From the NCBI GenBank assembly GCA_040307715.1, contig JAWRJC010000036.1, forward strand, positions 1 through 13,404: DNA of 13,404 nt. The letters are read 5' to 3'. Made by a program: the position numbers and the translations under genes. The notes beneath the pieces were generated by a model. That model was not told where the DNA came from. It saw nothing but the letters and a program-made list of their open reading frames with translations, and ran no database searches. The DNA comes from RUG13615 sp040307715 (GTDB lineage: Bacteria; Bacillota; Clostridia; Peptostreptococcales; Anaerovoracaceae). This document shows, one piece after another, positions 7,739 through 13,404 of the stretch (position 1 is the first letter of the stretch; each line of letters opens with the position of its first letter).

Positions 7739-8500
7739 ATGGGAAGACTGGATGACAAAGTTTGTATCGTAACAGGGGCTTCTGCCGGCATCGGCCGCGC
7801 AACCGCAGTCCTGTTTGCACAGGAAGGTGCAAAGGTACTGGCTGCGGCAAGAAGAGAAGAACTATTACAGGAACTGTGTGAAGAGTGCAAAGACCTTCCC
7901 GGCAGCATCGACTATTGCGTCACGGACGTCGGCGATCCTGCTGCGGTCAGCAAGATGGTCGCGGCGGCGATCGAAAAATTCGGCCGCCTCGATATCGCAG
8001 TGAACAATGCGGGCGTCATGGACGACAACACTGCGATCGCGGACATGTCCAACGAGATGCTGGAGGAGGTTTTCAGGACGAACACGTTCGGCCTGATGTA
8101 CTGTCTGCGCGAGGAATGCAGACAATTCCTCGAACAGGGTGACGGCGGCACGATCGTCAACATCTGCTCCGTCGGCGCTTCCCACCAGACGGCCGGTGCA
8201 GCTTACTGCGCCAGCAAAGGCGCAGTGCTTTCCGTCACGAAGAATACCGCATATATGTATAAGGATGATGAAATCCGCTGCAATGCGATCTCCCCGGGCG
8301 GTGTCGTCACTGATATTCCGCTCGTGATGCCGCCGGCGAACGAGTTCGGCTTCAGCAGAACAAGCGAACTGCTCAACTTCTCCGGCGAACTCGCCATGCC
8401 GGAAGACCTGGCAGATGCGATCCTCTTCCTCGCCAGCGACCAGTCCCGCTACGTCAACGGCGAAGAAATCAAATGCGACGGTGGCTGGACCTGTTTCTAA
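7739..8500 (+). CDS. Short-chain dehydrogenase/reductase (classical SDR)
   Basis: A 253-aa cytoplasmic NAD(P)-dependent oxidoreductase acting on an alcohol or carbonyl group. The Rossmann motif TGASAGIG is at 12-19, NNAG at 89-92, and the catalytic set is Asn115, Ser144, Tyr156 and Lys160 (YCASK). After the second beta-strand the sequence is AAARRE (36-40 area) rather than an acidic residue, which favours NADP(H). ISPGGVVTD (184-192) and the C-terminal GGW motif are normal for the family. Length is standard. The ATG at 7739 has AAGGAGG close upstream, 10 nt after the GcvT-like stop. Substrate cannot be told from sequence. Its place in the operon suggests it oxidises or reduces a pathway intermediate. 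Confidence 0.92.
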   Translation: MGRLDDKVCIVTGASAGIGRATAVLFAQEGAKVLAAARREELLQELCEECKDLPGSIDYCVTDVGDPAAVSKMVAAAIEKFGRLDIAVNNAGVMDDNTAIADMSNEMLEEVFRTNTFGLMYCLREECRQFLEQGDGGTIVNICSVGASHQTAGAAYCASKGAVLSVTKNTAYMYKDDEIRCNAISPGGVVTDIPLVMPPANEFGFSRTSELLNFSGELAMPEDLADAILFLASDQSRYVNGEEIKCDGGWTCF

Positions 8501-8565
8501 CGTATCAAAAGCAGAAGTCATAACTCTGCATAAAATATCTTTCACATCAACAAGGAGGTAAGAAT

Positions 8566-8781
8566 ATGGCATTTTCCCTCGACAGCAAAGTCAAAGAGAT
8601 CCTGAAAGACCCGCGCGCGTGCGCAGTACTGGACAAGTATGCGGAAGGCGCTTCCAAGAATCCGCAGATGAAACTGGTCGGCGGCCTGACCCTGAGAAAG
8701 CTCGCAAGTTTCCCGCAGTCCGCTTACCTGCAGCCGCATCTTGAAGAACTCGACGCAGAACTCAAGGCAATCGAAGACTAA
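8566..8781 (+). CDS. Small helical protein, 71 aa
   Basis: The family was not named. The protein is short, soluble and predicted mostly helical: an N-terminal helix (SKVKEILKDPRACAVLDKYA), a turn rich in Gly/Asn/Pro, a second helix (GGLTLRKLASFPQ), and a charged final helix (HLEELDAELKAIED). It looks like a compact helical-bundle domain standing alone, perhaps a partner or carrier-like subunit of the operon's enzymes. It has the best ribosome binding site of the window (AAGGAGGT, 7 nt spacing), suggesting strong translation. It lies 65 nt after the SDR gene and directly before the terminator, so it is the last gene of the operon. It has a single cysteine (Cys19) and no zinc ribbon. DUF1858-type domains are similar in size but their motif is not evident. 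Confidence 0.75.
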   Translation: MAFSLDSKVKEILKDPRACAVLDKYAEGASKNPQMKLVGGLTLRKLASFPQSAYLQPHLEELDAELKAIED

Positions 8782-8820
8782 CACTGCATCGGTAATGCCC
8801 GAATAAAACCGGGCACGAAA

Positions 8821-8854
8821 AAAGCGCAGCCCTTCGGGACTGCGCTTTCTTTTT
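8821..8854. terminator. Bidirectional rho-independent terminator with UUCG loop
   Basis: AAAGCGCAG (8821-8829) pairs with CTGCGCTTT (8840-8848), followed inward by a C-A mismatch and a CC/GG pair closing a UUCG tetraloop. A T-rich tail (8846-8854) serves the plus-strand operon and an A-run before the stem gives a T6 tail for the minus-strand ligase gene, whose stop codon touches it. Confidence 0.9.
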
Positions 8855-10487
8855 AAGACTCGTATTCTTTTGCGACGAGGTTGTCCGCTCCGTAGCGTTT
8901 GCGCAGCAGCGGCTTTTCGATCTTGCCGGTCGCGTTGCGCGGTACTTCGGCGAAGATGATCTGTTTCGGGCGCTTGTACCGCGGCATCTGCGAGCAGAAG
9001 CGCTCGATCTCCTCGACCGTGCAGGTCATCCCCTCCTTGATCTCGATGATCGCGCCGGTGATCTCGCCGAGGCGTTTGTCCGGCAGGCCGATGACCGCGA
9101 CATCCTTGATCTTGTAGTATTCTTCGAGGAAGTTTTCGATCTCAACAGGGTAGATGTTCTCGCCGCCGCTGACGATGACGTCCTTCTTGCGGTCGACCAG
9201 ATAGTAGAAGCCTTCTTCGTCCTGTCTTGCCATGTCGCCGGTGTAGAGCCAGCCGTCCTTCAGGACTTCCGCCGTGGCTTCCGGGTTGTTGTAGTACTCG
9301 GTCATAACGCCGGGGCCTTTGACACAGAGCTCGCCGACTTCTCCCTGCTTCACTTCCTGATCATTCTCATCCATGATCTTGCACTCCCAGCGGTAGCCGG
9401 GGATACCGATCGCGCCGACCTTGCGGATGTTCTCCATCCCGAGATGCACGCATCCGGGGCCGGTGGATTCGGACAGGCCGTAGTTGGTATCGTAATCGTG
9501 GTTGGGGAAGTAATCCTTCCAATGCCGTACCAGCGAAGGCGGCACGGGCTGCGCGCCGATGTGCATCAGGCGCCACTGATCGAACTTGTAGTCTTCCAGC
9601 TTGAGTTCGCCCCTGTCCAGCGCATCCAGGATATCCTGCGCCCAGGGTACCAGCAGCCATACGATCGTGCACTGCTCGTCGGACGCCGCCTGCAGGATGA
9701 CTTCCGGCTTCGTGCCCTTGAGGAGCACCGCCTTGCTGCAGGTCCACAGCGATCCCATCCAGTGGACCTTCGCGCCGGTGTGGTACAGCGGCGGGATGCA
9801 CAGGAAGCAGTCGTCCTTCGTGGTGTGGTGATGGACCGCCTCCATCTCAGCTGCCTGGGTCAGGCTCAGGTGCTTGTGGAGGATCGCCTTCGGGAACCCA
9901 GTCGTCCCGGAGGAGAAATAGATCGCGCCGAAGTCGTCGTCTGTCAGTTCGACACCGGGCTCCGTGCTCGGATAATCCGCGACCATCTCCCGGTAACTCT
10001 CCGCGAAATCCGGGCATCCGTCGCCGACGTACATCAGCAGGCGGCCATTTGCGAATACCGGCATGTTGGCCTCGATACGGGCGATGAACTCAGGCCCGAA
10101 GAACAGCACGCTGACTTCCGCCAGATCCGCGCAGTAGAAGATCTCGCTCGCCGTGTACCGGAAGTTGAACGGCACCGCGATGGCACCGGCTTTCAGGATA
10201 CCGAAATACACAGGCAGCCATTCCAGACAGTTGAACATCAGGATGGCGACCTTGTCTCCTTTTTCAACGCCGCGGTCGATCAGCATGTTGGCGACACGGT
10301 TGGCCTTCTCGTTGAACACCTGCCAGGTGATCTCCCTGCGGTACGGATGCATGACTGTCTGCTGGACGAGTTCGAATTCCTTCCAGGAGGTCTTGGTGGT
10401 ATCCTCCACCGCCGGATTGAGTTCGACGAGCGCGACCTCATCGCCGTGTTCCCTTGCGTTGCGGATGAGCAGATCTGTTACGGGCAT
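8853..10487 (-). CDS. AMP-forming acyl-CoA ligase (ANL superfamily)
   Basis: A 544-aa cytoplasmic enzyme that activates a carboxylic acid with ATP to an acyl-adenylate, then to the CoA thioester. Core motifs are present: the P-loop FSSGTTGFPK (191-200), NYGLSES (335-341), LYTGDMA (414-420), RKKDVIVSGGENIYP (433-447) and the catalytic lysine in the C-terminal ATGKIEK (Lys522). Residues about 22-52 are an extra stretch between the first strand and the ITWQVFNEKANRVA motif, longer than usual. The ATG at 10487 is chosen: GAGGAAAA lies just upstream and a TATAAT box lies 60 nt further back, whereas the longer frame has no start signal and an improbable basic leader. Substrate is unknown, with branched, aromatic or betaine-like acids all possible. 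The gene is transcribed alone and converges on the GcvT/SDR operon. Confidence 0.92.
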   Translation of the reverse strand: MPVTDLLIRNAREHGDEVALVELNPAVEDTTKTSWKEFELVQQTVMHPYRREITWQVFNEKANRVANMLIDRGVEKGDKVAILMFNCLEWLPVYFGILKAGAIAVPFNFRYTASEIFYCADLAEVSVLFFGPEFIARIEANMPVFANGRLLMYVGDGCPDFAESYREMVADYPSTEPGVELTDDDFGAIYFSSGTTGFPKAILHKHLSLTQAAEMEAVHHHTTKDDCFLCIPPLYHTGAKVHWMGSLWTCSKAVLLKGTKPEVILQAASDEQCTIVWLLVPWAQDILDALDRGELKLEDYKFDQWRLMHIGAQPVPPSLVRHWKDYFPNHDYDTNYGLSESTGPGCVHLGMENIRKVGAIGIPGYRWECKIMDENDQEVKQGEVGELCVKGPGVMTEYYNNPEATAEVLKDGWLYTGDMARQDEEGFYYLVDRKKDVIVSGGENIYPVEIENFLEEYYKIKDVAVIGLPDKRLGEITGAIIEIKEGMTCTVEEIERFCSQMPRYKRPKQIIFAEVPRNATGKIEKPLLRKRYGADNLVAKEYES

Positions 10488-10547
10488 GATTGTTTTCCTC
10501 TTTTCTTTCCTATTGATTTGCGTTCTGCGGAAACGCCTAACGTATTT

Positions 10548-10553
10548 ATTATA
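10548..10553 (-). promoter_or_regulatory. Candidate -10 box (TATAAT) of the acyl-CoA ligase gene
   Basis: A perfect TATAAT on the minus strand lies 60 nt before the ligase ATG. The -35 region is weak, suggesting activation. Further upstream are a GCAATC direct repeat (10595-10600 and 10606-10611, 11-bp period) and CCCGC/GCGGG arms (10585-10589, 10615-10619) that could be operators. Confidence 0.55.
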
Positions 10554-10626
10554 CTTGCTATCCCGCTCCGCCGCTATTCTTTTTCCCGCAGGAGGCAATC
10601 TTTTTGCAATCCCCGCGGGCAGAACA

Positions 10627-10660
10627 AAAAAGCGCGGCGCCATAAGGCACCGCGCTTTTT
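10627..10660. terminator. Rho-independent terminator downstream of the acyl-CoA dehydrogenase gene
   Basis: GCGCGG (10632-10637) pairs with CCGCGC (10650-10655), then a C-A mismatch and GCC/GGC closing an ATAA loop. An A-run on one side and a T-run on the other make it usable from both strands. It lies about 130 nt after the dehydrogenase stop and separates that gene from the ligase promoter. Confidence 0.88.
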
Positions 10661-10695
10661 ATTTGTTGACTGTTACCGCGTTACGGAAGGCGATT

Positions 10696-10742
10696 CCGGG
10701 ATCAACTGTCCTCTTCCCAAGTCTACCGGGATCAACTGTCCT
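10696..10742. repeat. 17-bp direct repeat, two copies, 30-bp period
   Basis: CCGGGATCAACTGTCCT occurs exactly at 10696-10712 and 10726-10742 with a 13-nt spacer between the copies. It lies in the 303-nt gap between the ligase and dehydrogenase genes, in the 3' untranslated region of the dehydrogenase transcript. The spacer copies differ, so it is not a simple tandem duplication of 30 bp. Repeated short units of this kind occur at the ends of some insertion sequences, and no transposase is present here. Confidence 0.8.
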
Positions 10743-10786
10743 GCACGCCCTCGATCGTTGCTTTCGCAGTCGATCAAGCAATGCAG
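10741..10786 (-). other. Structured segment in the 3' UTR of the acyl-CoA dehydrogenase gene
   Basis: The contiguous arm AAGCAATGCAG (10776-10786) is complementary to TTGCTT (10758-10763) and CTGCA (10741-10745), which are split by a 12-nt insert. It could fold into an 11-bp stem with a large bulge directly after the stop codon. The role is unknown. Confidence 0.35.
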
Positions 10787-10790
10787 GTGA

Positions 10791-11942
10791 TTAGCTGAAC
10801 TGCTTCAGGGTATCGCCGAAGACGATCATCTTCTGGACTTCGTTGGTGCCGCCGGAGCTGATGGAAGCAAGCGCTTCTCTCATGAATCTGCCAACCGGGT
10901 ATTCGTTGATGACACCATAGCCGCCCATGAGCTCGATGCAGTGCTGTGCGCAGCGGACAGCCGCGTTGGTAGCGAACAGCTTCGCCATGCCGTTGTACGG
11001 TGTGGTCGCAACACCCTCATCTCTCAGGCAGGCAGCCTGATAGGTGAGCAGTCTGGCAGCTTCGTAATCCGTACGCATCTCAGCGATGTGGAACTGGATC
11101 GCCTGGAGCTTGTTGAGGGGCTTGCCGTAGATGATGCGCTCGCTGGAGAACTTAACGCCTTCTTCGAGCAGACCGCGCATGATGCCGACGCAGATTGCGG
11201 ACATAGAAGCACGGCCGATCTCACCGATCTGCTTCAGAGCGATCGGGGAACCCTTGCCTTCGGGACCAACCAGGTTCTCAGCAGGAACCTTGACGTCTGT
11301 CATGACCAGGTCGCCGGTGTAGGAGCCGCGCAGACCCAGCTTGTTCTCTTCGCGGGACGCCTGGAAGCCAGGTGTGCCTTTTTCGATGAAGATTGCGGAC
11401 AGCTGCGTGCGGCCCTTCTCATCGGTACCGGTCTTCGCGGTGATGATGGTCCAGTCAGCGCAGTGGTTGTTGGTGATGAAGCACTTACGGCCGTTGATGA
11501 CCCACTGACCGTCAACCAGTTCAGCAGTCGTCTTGGTACCGTTGATGTCGGTGCCGCCGCCCGGTTCTGTGACAGCCAGACCACCAATCTTGGTGCCTGC
11601 GCACAGCTCGGGGAGCCACTTCATCTTCTGTTCTTCTGTAGCAAAGTCAACGATCGCGCCCATGCAGAGGTGATGGGTGAAGATCATCATTGCCAGACCA
11701 GCGGAGTAACGAGCGATCTCATCGATCGCCATGACTCTTTCGACATGACCGAGGCCAAGGCCGCCGTACTGTTCGGGAATGAAGCAGCCGAGGACACCCA
11801 GCTCGCCCAGCTGCGGCATCAGTTCGACCGGAACGATATCTTCTTCGTCCCATTTCGCTGCGAACGGCGCAACGTTCTCAACTGCGAAATCTCTGAACGC
11901 CTTCTGGATCATCTGCTGGTCTTCTGTGAAATGTACATTCAT
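10791..11942 (-). CDS. Acyl-CoA dehydrogenase family protein, atypical active site
   Basis: A 383-aa flavoprotein of the acyl-CoA dehydrogenase family, full length (helical N-domain, beta-barrel, helical C-domain). TEPGGGTD (125-132) is the FAD/substrate signature, KCFITN (153-158) and GGYGVINEYPVGRFMRE (340-356) are typical. The usual catalytic Glu of the YEGT motif is replaced: the segment is ISSGGTNEVQ (361-370) with Gly364 at that position. The alternative Glu position used by isovaleryl-CoA dehydrogenase aligns with Gly243 (GEIGRAS), with a Glu two residues earlier. The SGG motif resembles that of the CaiA-type crotonobetainyl-CoA reductase, so a reductase or an unusual dehydrogenase is possible. 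No etfAB genes are in view. Start ATG 11942 has AGGAGGT 8 nt upstream. The gene has its own promoter and terminator. Confidence 0.9.
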   Translation of the reverse strand: MNVHFTEDQQMIQKAFRDFAVENVAPFAAKWDEEDIVPVELMPQLGELGVLGCFIPEQYGGLGLGHVERVMAIDEIARYSAGLAMMIFTHHLCMGAIVDFATEEQKMKWLPELCAGTKIGGLAVTEPGGGTDINGTKTTAELVDGQWVINGRKCFITNNHCADWTIITAKTGTDEKGRTQLSAIFIEKGTPGFQASREENKLGLRGSYTGDLVMTDVKVPAENLVGPEGKGSPIALKQIGEIGRASMSAICVGIMRGLLEEGVKFSSERIIYGKPLNKLQAIQFHIAEMRTDYEAARLLTYQAACLRDEGVATTPYNGMAKLFATNAAVRCAQHCIELMGGYGVINEYPVGRFMREALASISSGGTNEVQKMIVFGDTLKQFS

Positions 11943-11995
11943 GTTGGATTACCTCCTGTGAAACACACACATTGATAGTTAAGGTATATAATGTA

Positions 11996-12008
11996 ACCCT
12001 TTTCGGGT
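11996..12008 (-). promoter_or_regulatory. Small inverted repeat in the dehydrogenase leader
   Basis: ACCC-TTTTC-GGGT lies in the predicted 5' leader about 10-20 nt after the expected transcription start. It is a short hairpin or operator half-sites; weak on its own. Confidence 0.25.
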
Positions 12009-12022
12009 CATACTCCGTGGCA

Positions 12023-12052
12023 AGTATATCCCTCTTGTGGATTTATTGTCAA
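12023..12052 (-). promoter_or_regulatory. Sigma-70-type promoter of the acyl-CoA dehydrogenase gene
   Basis: On the minus strand TTGACA (12047-12052) and TATACT (12023-12028) are 18 nt apart. Transcription would start near 12016, giving a leader of about 73 nt. Confidence 0.75.
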
Positions 12053-12094
12053 TGACTTGCAGTCATGTATACAAGAATCGCTGCATGTATACAA
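12052..12094. promoter_or_regulatory. Operator cluster upstream of the acyl-CoA dehydrogenase promoter
   Basis: A perfect inverted repeat ATGACT-TGC-AGTCAT (12052-12066) abuts the -35 box. Two copies of CATGTATACAA, each with the palindrome TGTATACA (12066-12073 and 12086-12093), follow with a 20-bp period, about two helical turns. TGTATACA-like sites resemble those of GntR/FadR-type regulators. No such regulator gene is in the window. Confidence 0.55.
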
Positions 12095-12123
12095 TTGCTG
12101 CCGGATTTAGATGCCCTTCCGGG

Positions 12124-12645
12124 CTACTCTGCGATCTCGTCTTTGACTTCTTCAGAGGTCTCAGCGGCTTCCGCTTTGAGTTCTTCTGCTTTTTCTTTGA
12201 GCTCTTCCGCCGCAGCTTTCACCTTTTCGCCAAACGGTGCTGCTTCTTCTGCCGCAGCTTCCTCTTTGCCGGCCGCGCTTTTGACCTTGTCCTTGACTTC
12301 GTCTGCTTTGGCTTTCAGCTTCTCATCGATATCGGTCTTCTCCAGCAGGTCATCTGCCTTTTCTTTGGCAATGCCGGCCGCCTCTTTGATCTTGCTGCCC
12401 GCGACACCCGCACCGGCCTTGAGTTTCTCATCGATGTCAGTCTTCTCCAGAGCTTCGTCCGCCTTTTCTTTCAGTTCGCCGGCCTTTGCCTTGATCTTGT
12501 CATCGATATCTGTCTTTTCCAGGGCTTCATCCGCCTTCTCTTTCAGTTCGCCGGCCTTTGCCTTGATCTTGTCGTCGATATCTGTTTTTTCCAGAACATC
12601 ATCTGCTTTTTTCTTAGCACCTTTGAAGAGATCTTTCAGTCCCAT
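12124..12645 (-). CDS. Repetitive, highly charged helical protein (LEA-like), 173 aa
   Basis: A low-complexity protein made almost wholly of Lys, Glu, Ala, Asp and Leu, predicted to be long amphipathic helix or coiled coil. It has no cysteine, signal peptide or membrane segment. Four units begin LEKTDID(D/E)K(I/L)KA at residues 18, 42, 66 and 101. Units 1 and 2 are identical 24-mers, and unit 3 is 11 residues longer. The C-terminal part (about 125-173) is an Ala/Glu/Lys-rich helix. Such proteins resemble stress-linked LEA/CsbD-like or MT0933-like helical proteins, but no family is assigned. GAAAGGAGT lies just before the ATG at 12645. It has its own TATAAT box and no T-tailed terminator, so transcripts may run towards the dehydrogenase gene. 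Confidence 0.8.
   Translation of the reverse strand: MGLKDLFKGAKKKADDVLEKTDIDDKIKAKAGELKEKADEALEKTDIDDKIKAKAGELKEKADEALEKTDIDEKLKAGAGVAGSKIKEAAGIAKEKADDLLEKTDIDEKLKAKADEVKDKVKSAAGKEEAAAEEAAPFGEKVKAAAEELKEKAEELKAEAAETSEEVKDEIAE
12451..12594 (-). repeat. Two tandem 72-bp units inside the repetitive helical protein gene
   Basis: Copies 12523-12594 and 12451-12522 differ at five of 72 positions, and all five are synonymous, so both encode the same 24 residues (18-41 and 42-65). Diverged units continue towards the 3' end of the gene. Confidence 0.9.
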
Positions 12646-12712
12646 GTCTTACTCCTTTCTTAGTGAAGAGCATGCCGCGGATGTGCCGCACGCCCATCTT
12701 CCGTCACTTTAT

Positions 12713-12718
12713 ATTATA
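12713..12718 (-). promoter_or_regulatory. Candidate -10 box of the repetitive helical protein gene
   Basis: A perfect TATAAT on the minus strand lies 67 nt before the ATG at 12645. The -35 region is poor (TTATGG at 19-nt spacing is the nearest match). The leader contains a repeated TGCCGC element. Confidence 0.5.
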
Positions 12719-12808
12719 TCGCGTTCTCTGAAAATATCCATAACTTAAGCACCGGGCAGACACAAACTGTAAAATCATGCATTTTTCGCAAAAAAAGAGT
12801 CCCATTCA

Positions 12809-12837
12809 TTGACTTTTACAGGTTTCTATTATCTAAT
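12809..12837 (+). promoter_or_regulatory. Promoter of the sodium:solute symporter gene
   Basis: TTGACT (12809-12814) and TCTAAT (12832-12837) are separated by 17 nt, each one mismatch from consensus. Start would be near 12844, with a 30-nt leader carrying GGAGGG at 12863-12868. Confidence 0.65.
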
Positions 12838-12873
12838 GGTTTACGTGTTTAAGAAAAGAAAGCGGAGGGCGTA

Positions 12874-13404
12874 ATGGCAATCAAAATCGTACTGTTACTT
12901 ATCTTTTTCGCTGTGATGATCGGCGTCGGTCTGTACTGCCGCAAGCACAGCACCAACGTGAACGGCTTTGTGCTCGGCGGGCGCGCTGTCGGCCCGTGGC
13001 TCACGGCATTCGCATACGGCACATCGTATTTCTCAGCGGTCATCTTCGTCGGCTATGCAGGGCAGTTCGGCTGGGCGTTCGGCGTTTCCTCGACCTGGAT
13101 CGGGCTCGGCAACGCGTTCATCGGTTCGCTCCTCGCCTGGACCATTCTCGGCCGCCGCACCCGTATCATGACGCAGCACCTGGAAGCGCGCACCATGCCG
13201 GAGTACCTCGGAAAGCGGTATGATTCCTCAAAACTGAAGGTCCTCGCATCCCTCATCACATTTGTCTTCCTGATCCCGTACACAGCTTCCCTGTTCAACG
13301 GTCTGTCCAGGCTGTTCGAGATGGCGTTCAGTATCGACTATGCGTACTGCGTCATCGTCATGGCTATCCTCACCGGGATCTACGTCATCATCGGCGGCTA
13401 CATG
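12874..13404 (+). CDS. Sodium:solute symporter family protein, C-terminus cut by the window edge
   Basis: The first 177 codons of a membrane protein of the SSS family (TC 2.A.21), which use the sodium gradient to import small organic solutes. Residues 1-20 are the first membrane helix. The family pattern FVLGGRAVGPWLTAFAYGTS is at about 31-50, followed by YFSAVIFVGYAGQFGW and further helices at about 61-98, 120-140 and 156-177, with the cytoplasmic segment RTMPEYLGKRYDS between them. GGAGGG lies 5 nt before the ATG at 12874. Substrate class (amino acid, carboxylate, sugar) cannot be set from this part. It is the only small-molecule importer near the CoA ligase and dehydrogenase genes, so it might supply their substrate, but this is inference since it has its own promoter. 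Confidence 0.9.
   Translation, partial: MAIKIVLLLIFFAVMIGVGLYCRKHSTNVNGFVLGGRAVGPWLTAFAYGTSYFSAVIFVGYAGQFGWAFGVSSTWIGLGNAFIGSLLAWTILGRRTRIMTQHLEARTMPEYLGKRYDSSKLKVLASLITFVFLIPYTASLFNGLSRLFEMAFSIDYAYCVIVMAILTGIYVIIGGYM

Noticed and set aside
7739..8500. BaiA-like bile acid hydroxysteroid dehydrogenase
   Set aside because: Only generic SDR motifs are shared, and the other bai genes (baiCD, baiE, baiH) are missing.
10696..10742. CRISPR array
   Set aside because: Only two 17-bp repeats with a 13-nt spacer and no cas gene nearby, too short for a CRISPR unit.
9444..10790. 448-codon plus-strand frame opposite the acyl-CoA ligase
   Set aside because: The ligase motifs are complete on the minus strand. 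The plus frame also runs through a terminator and the direct repeat.
12037..12748. Phe/Cys-rich and Ser/Ala-rich plus-strand frames opposite the repetitive protein
   Set aside because: They arise from the antisense of Lys/Glu/Ala codon repeats. The minus frame has the ribosome binding site and promoter.

Overview
The window looks like chromosomal DNA of a moderately GC-rich member of the Firmicutes (class Clostridia or a relative). This is inferred from AGGAGG-type ribosome binding sites, TTGACA/TATAAT-like promoters, T-tailed hairpin terminators, and families typical of the group: YitT, a Na/Pi symporter with a PhoU tail, and a PucR-type regulator. The species cannot be named from the sequence. 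No rRNA, tRNA, CRISPR array, phage gene or intact transposase was seen.

Layout. Positions 1-817 (-) are the N-terminal part of a YitT-family membrane protein. Divergent from it, 976-3689 (+) is a tight three-gene unit: an unrecognised 151-aa protein, a Na/Pi-cotransporter-family protein with a C-terminal PhoU-like domain (ATGA overlap), and a low-molecular-weight protein tyrosine phosphatase. A PucR-like regulator follows at 3719-5245 (-). Divergent from the regulator is a four-gene operon at 5506-8781 (+): an unrecognised 406-aa protein with a cysteine cluster, a GcvT-like folate-binding protein, an SDR oxidoreductase and a 71-aa helical protein. The operon ends at a bidirectional hairpin terminator (8821-8854), which it shares with a convergent AMP-forming acyl-CoA ligase gene (8853-10487, -). 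Upstream of the ligase gene lie a second terminator, a 17-bp direct repeat and an acyl-CoA dehydrogenase-family gene (10791-11942, -) with an operator-rich promoter. The window ends with a 173-aa repetitive, highly charged helical protein (12124-12645, -) and the start of a sodium:solute symporter gene (12874 to the window end, +).

How the genes may work together (inference). The regulator, GcvT-like protein, SDR, acyl-CoA ligase, acyl-CoA dehydrogenase homologue and symporter look like a catabolic island for a small carboxylic acid, perhaps a methylated one. In that model the acid is imported, activated to its CoA thioester, changed by redox enzymes, and gives up a one-carbon group to folate. 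A GcvT relative, a CoA ligase and an acyl-CoA dehydrogenase also occur together in DMSP demethylation (DmdA/DmdB/DmdC), but nothing here shows that DMSP is the substrate. The 406-aa and 71-aa proteins and the atypical acyl-CoA dehydrogenase homologue are the best candidates for undescribed biology.
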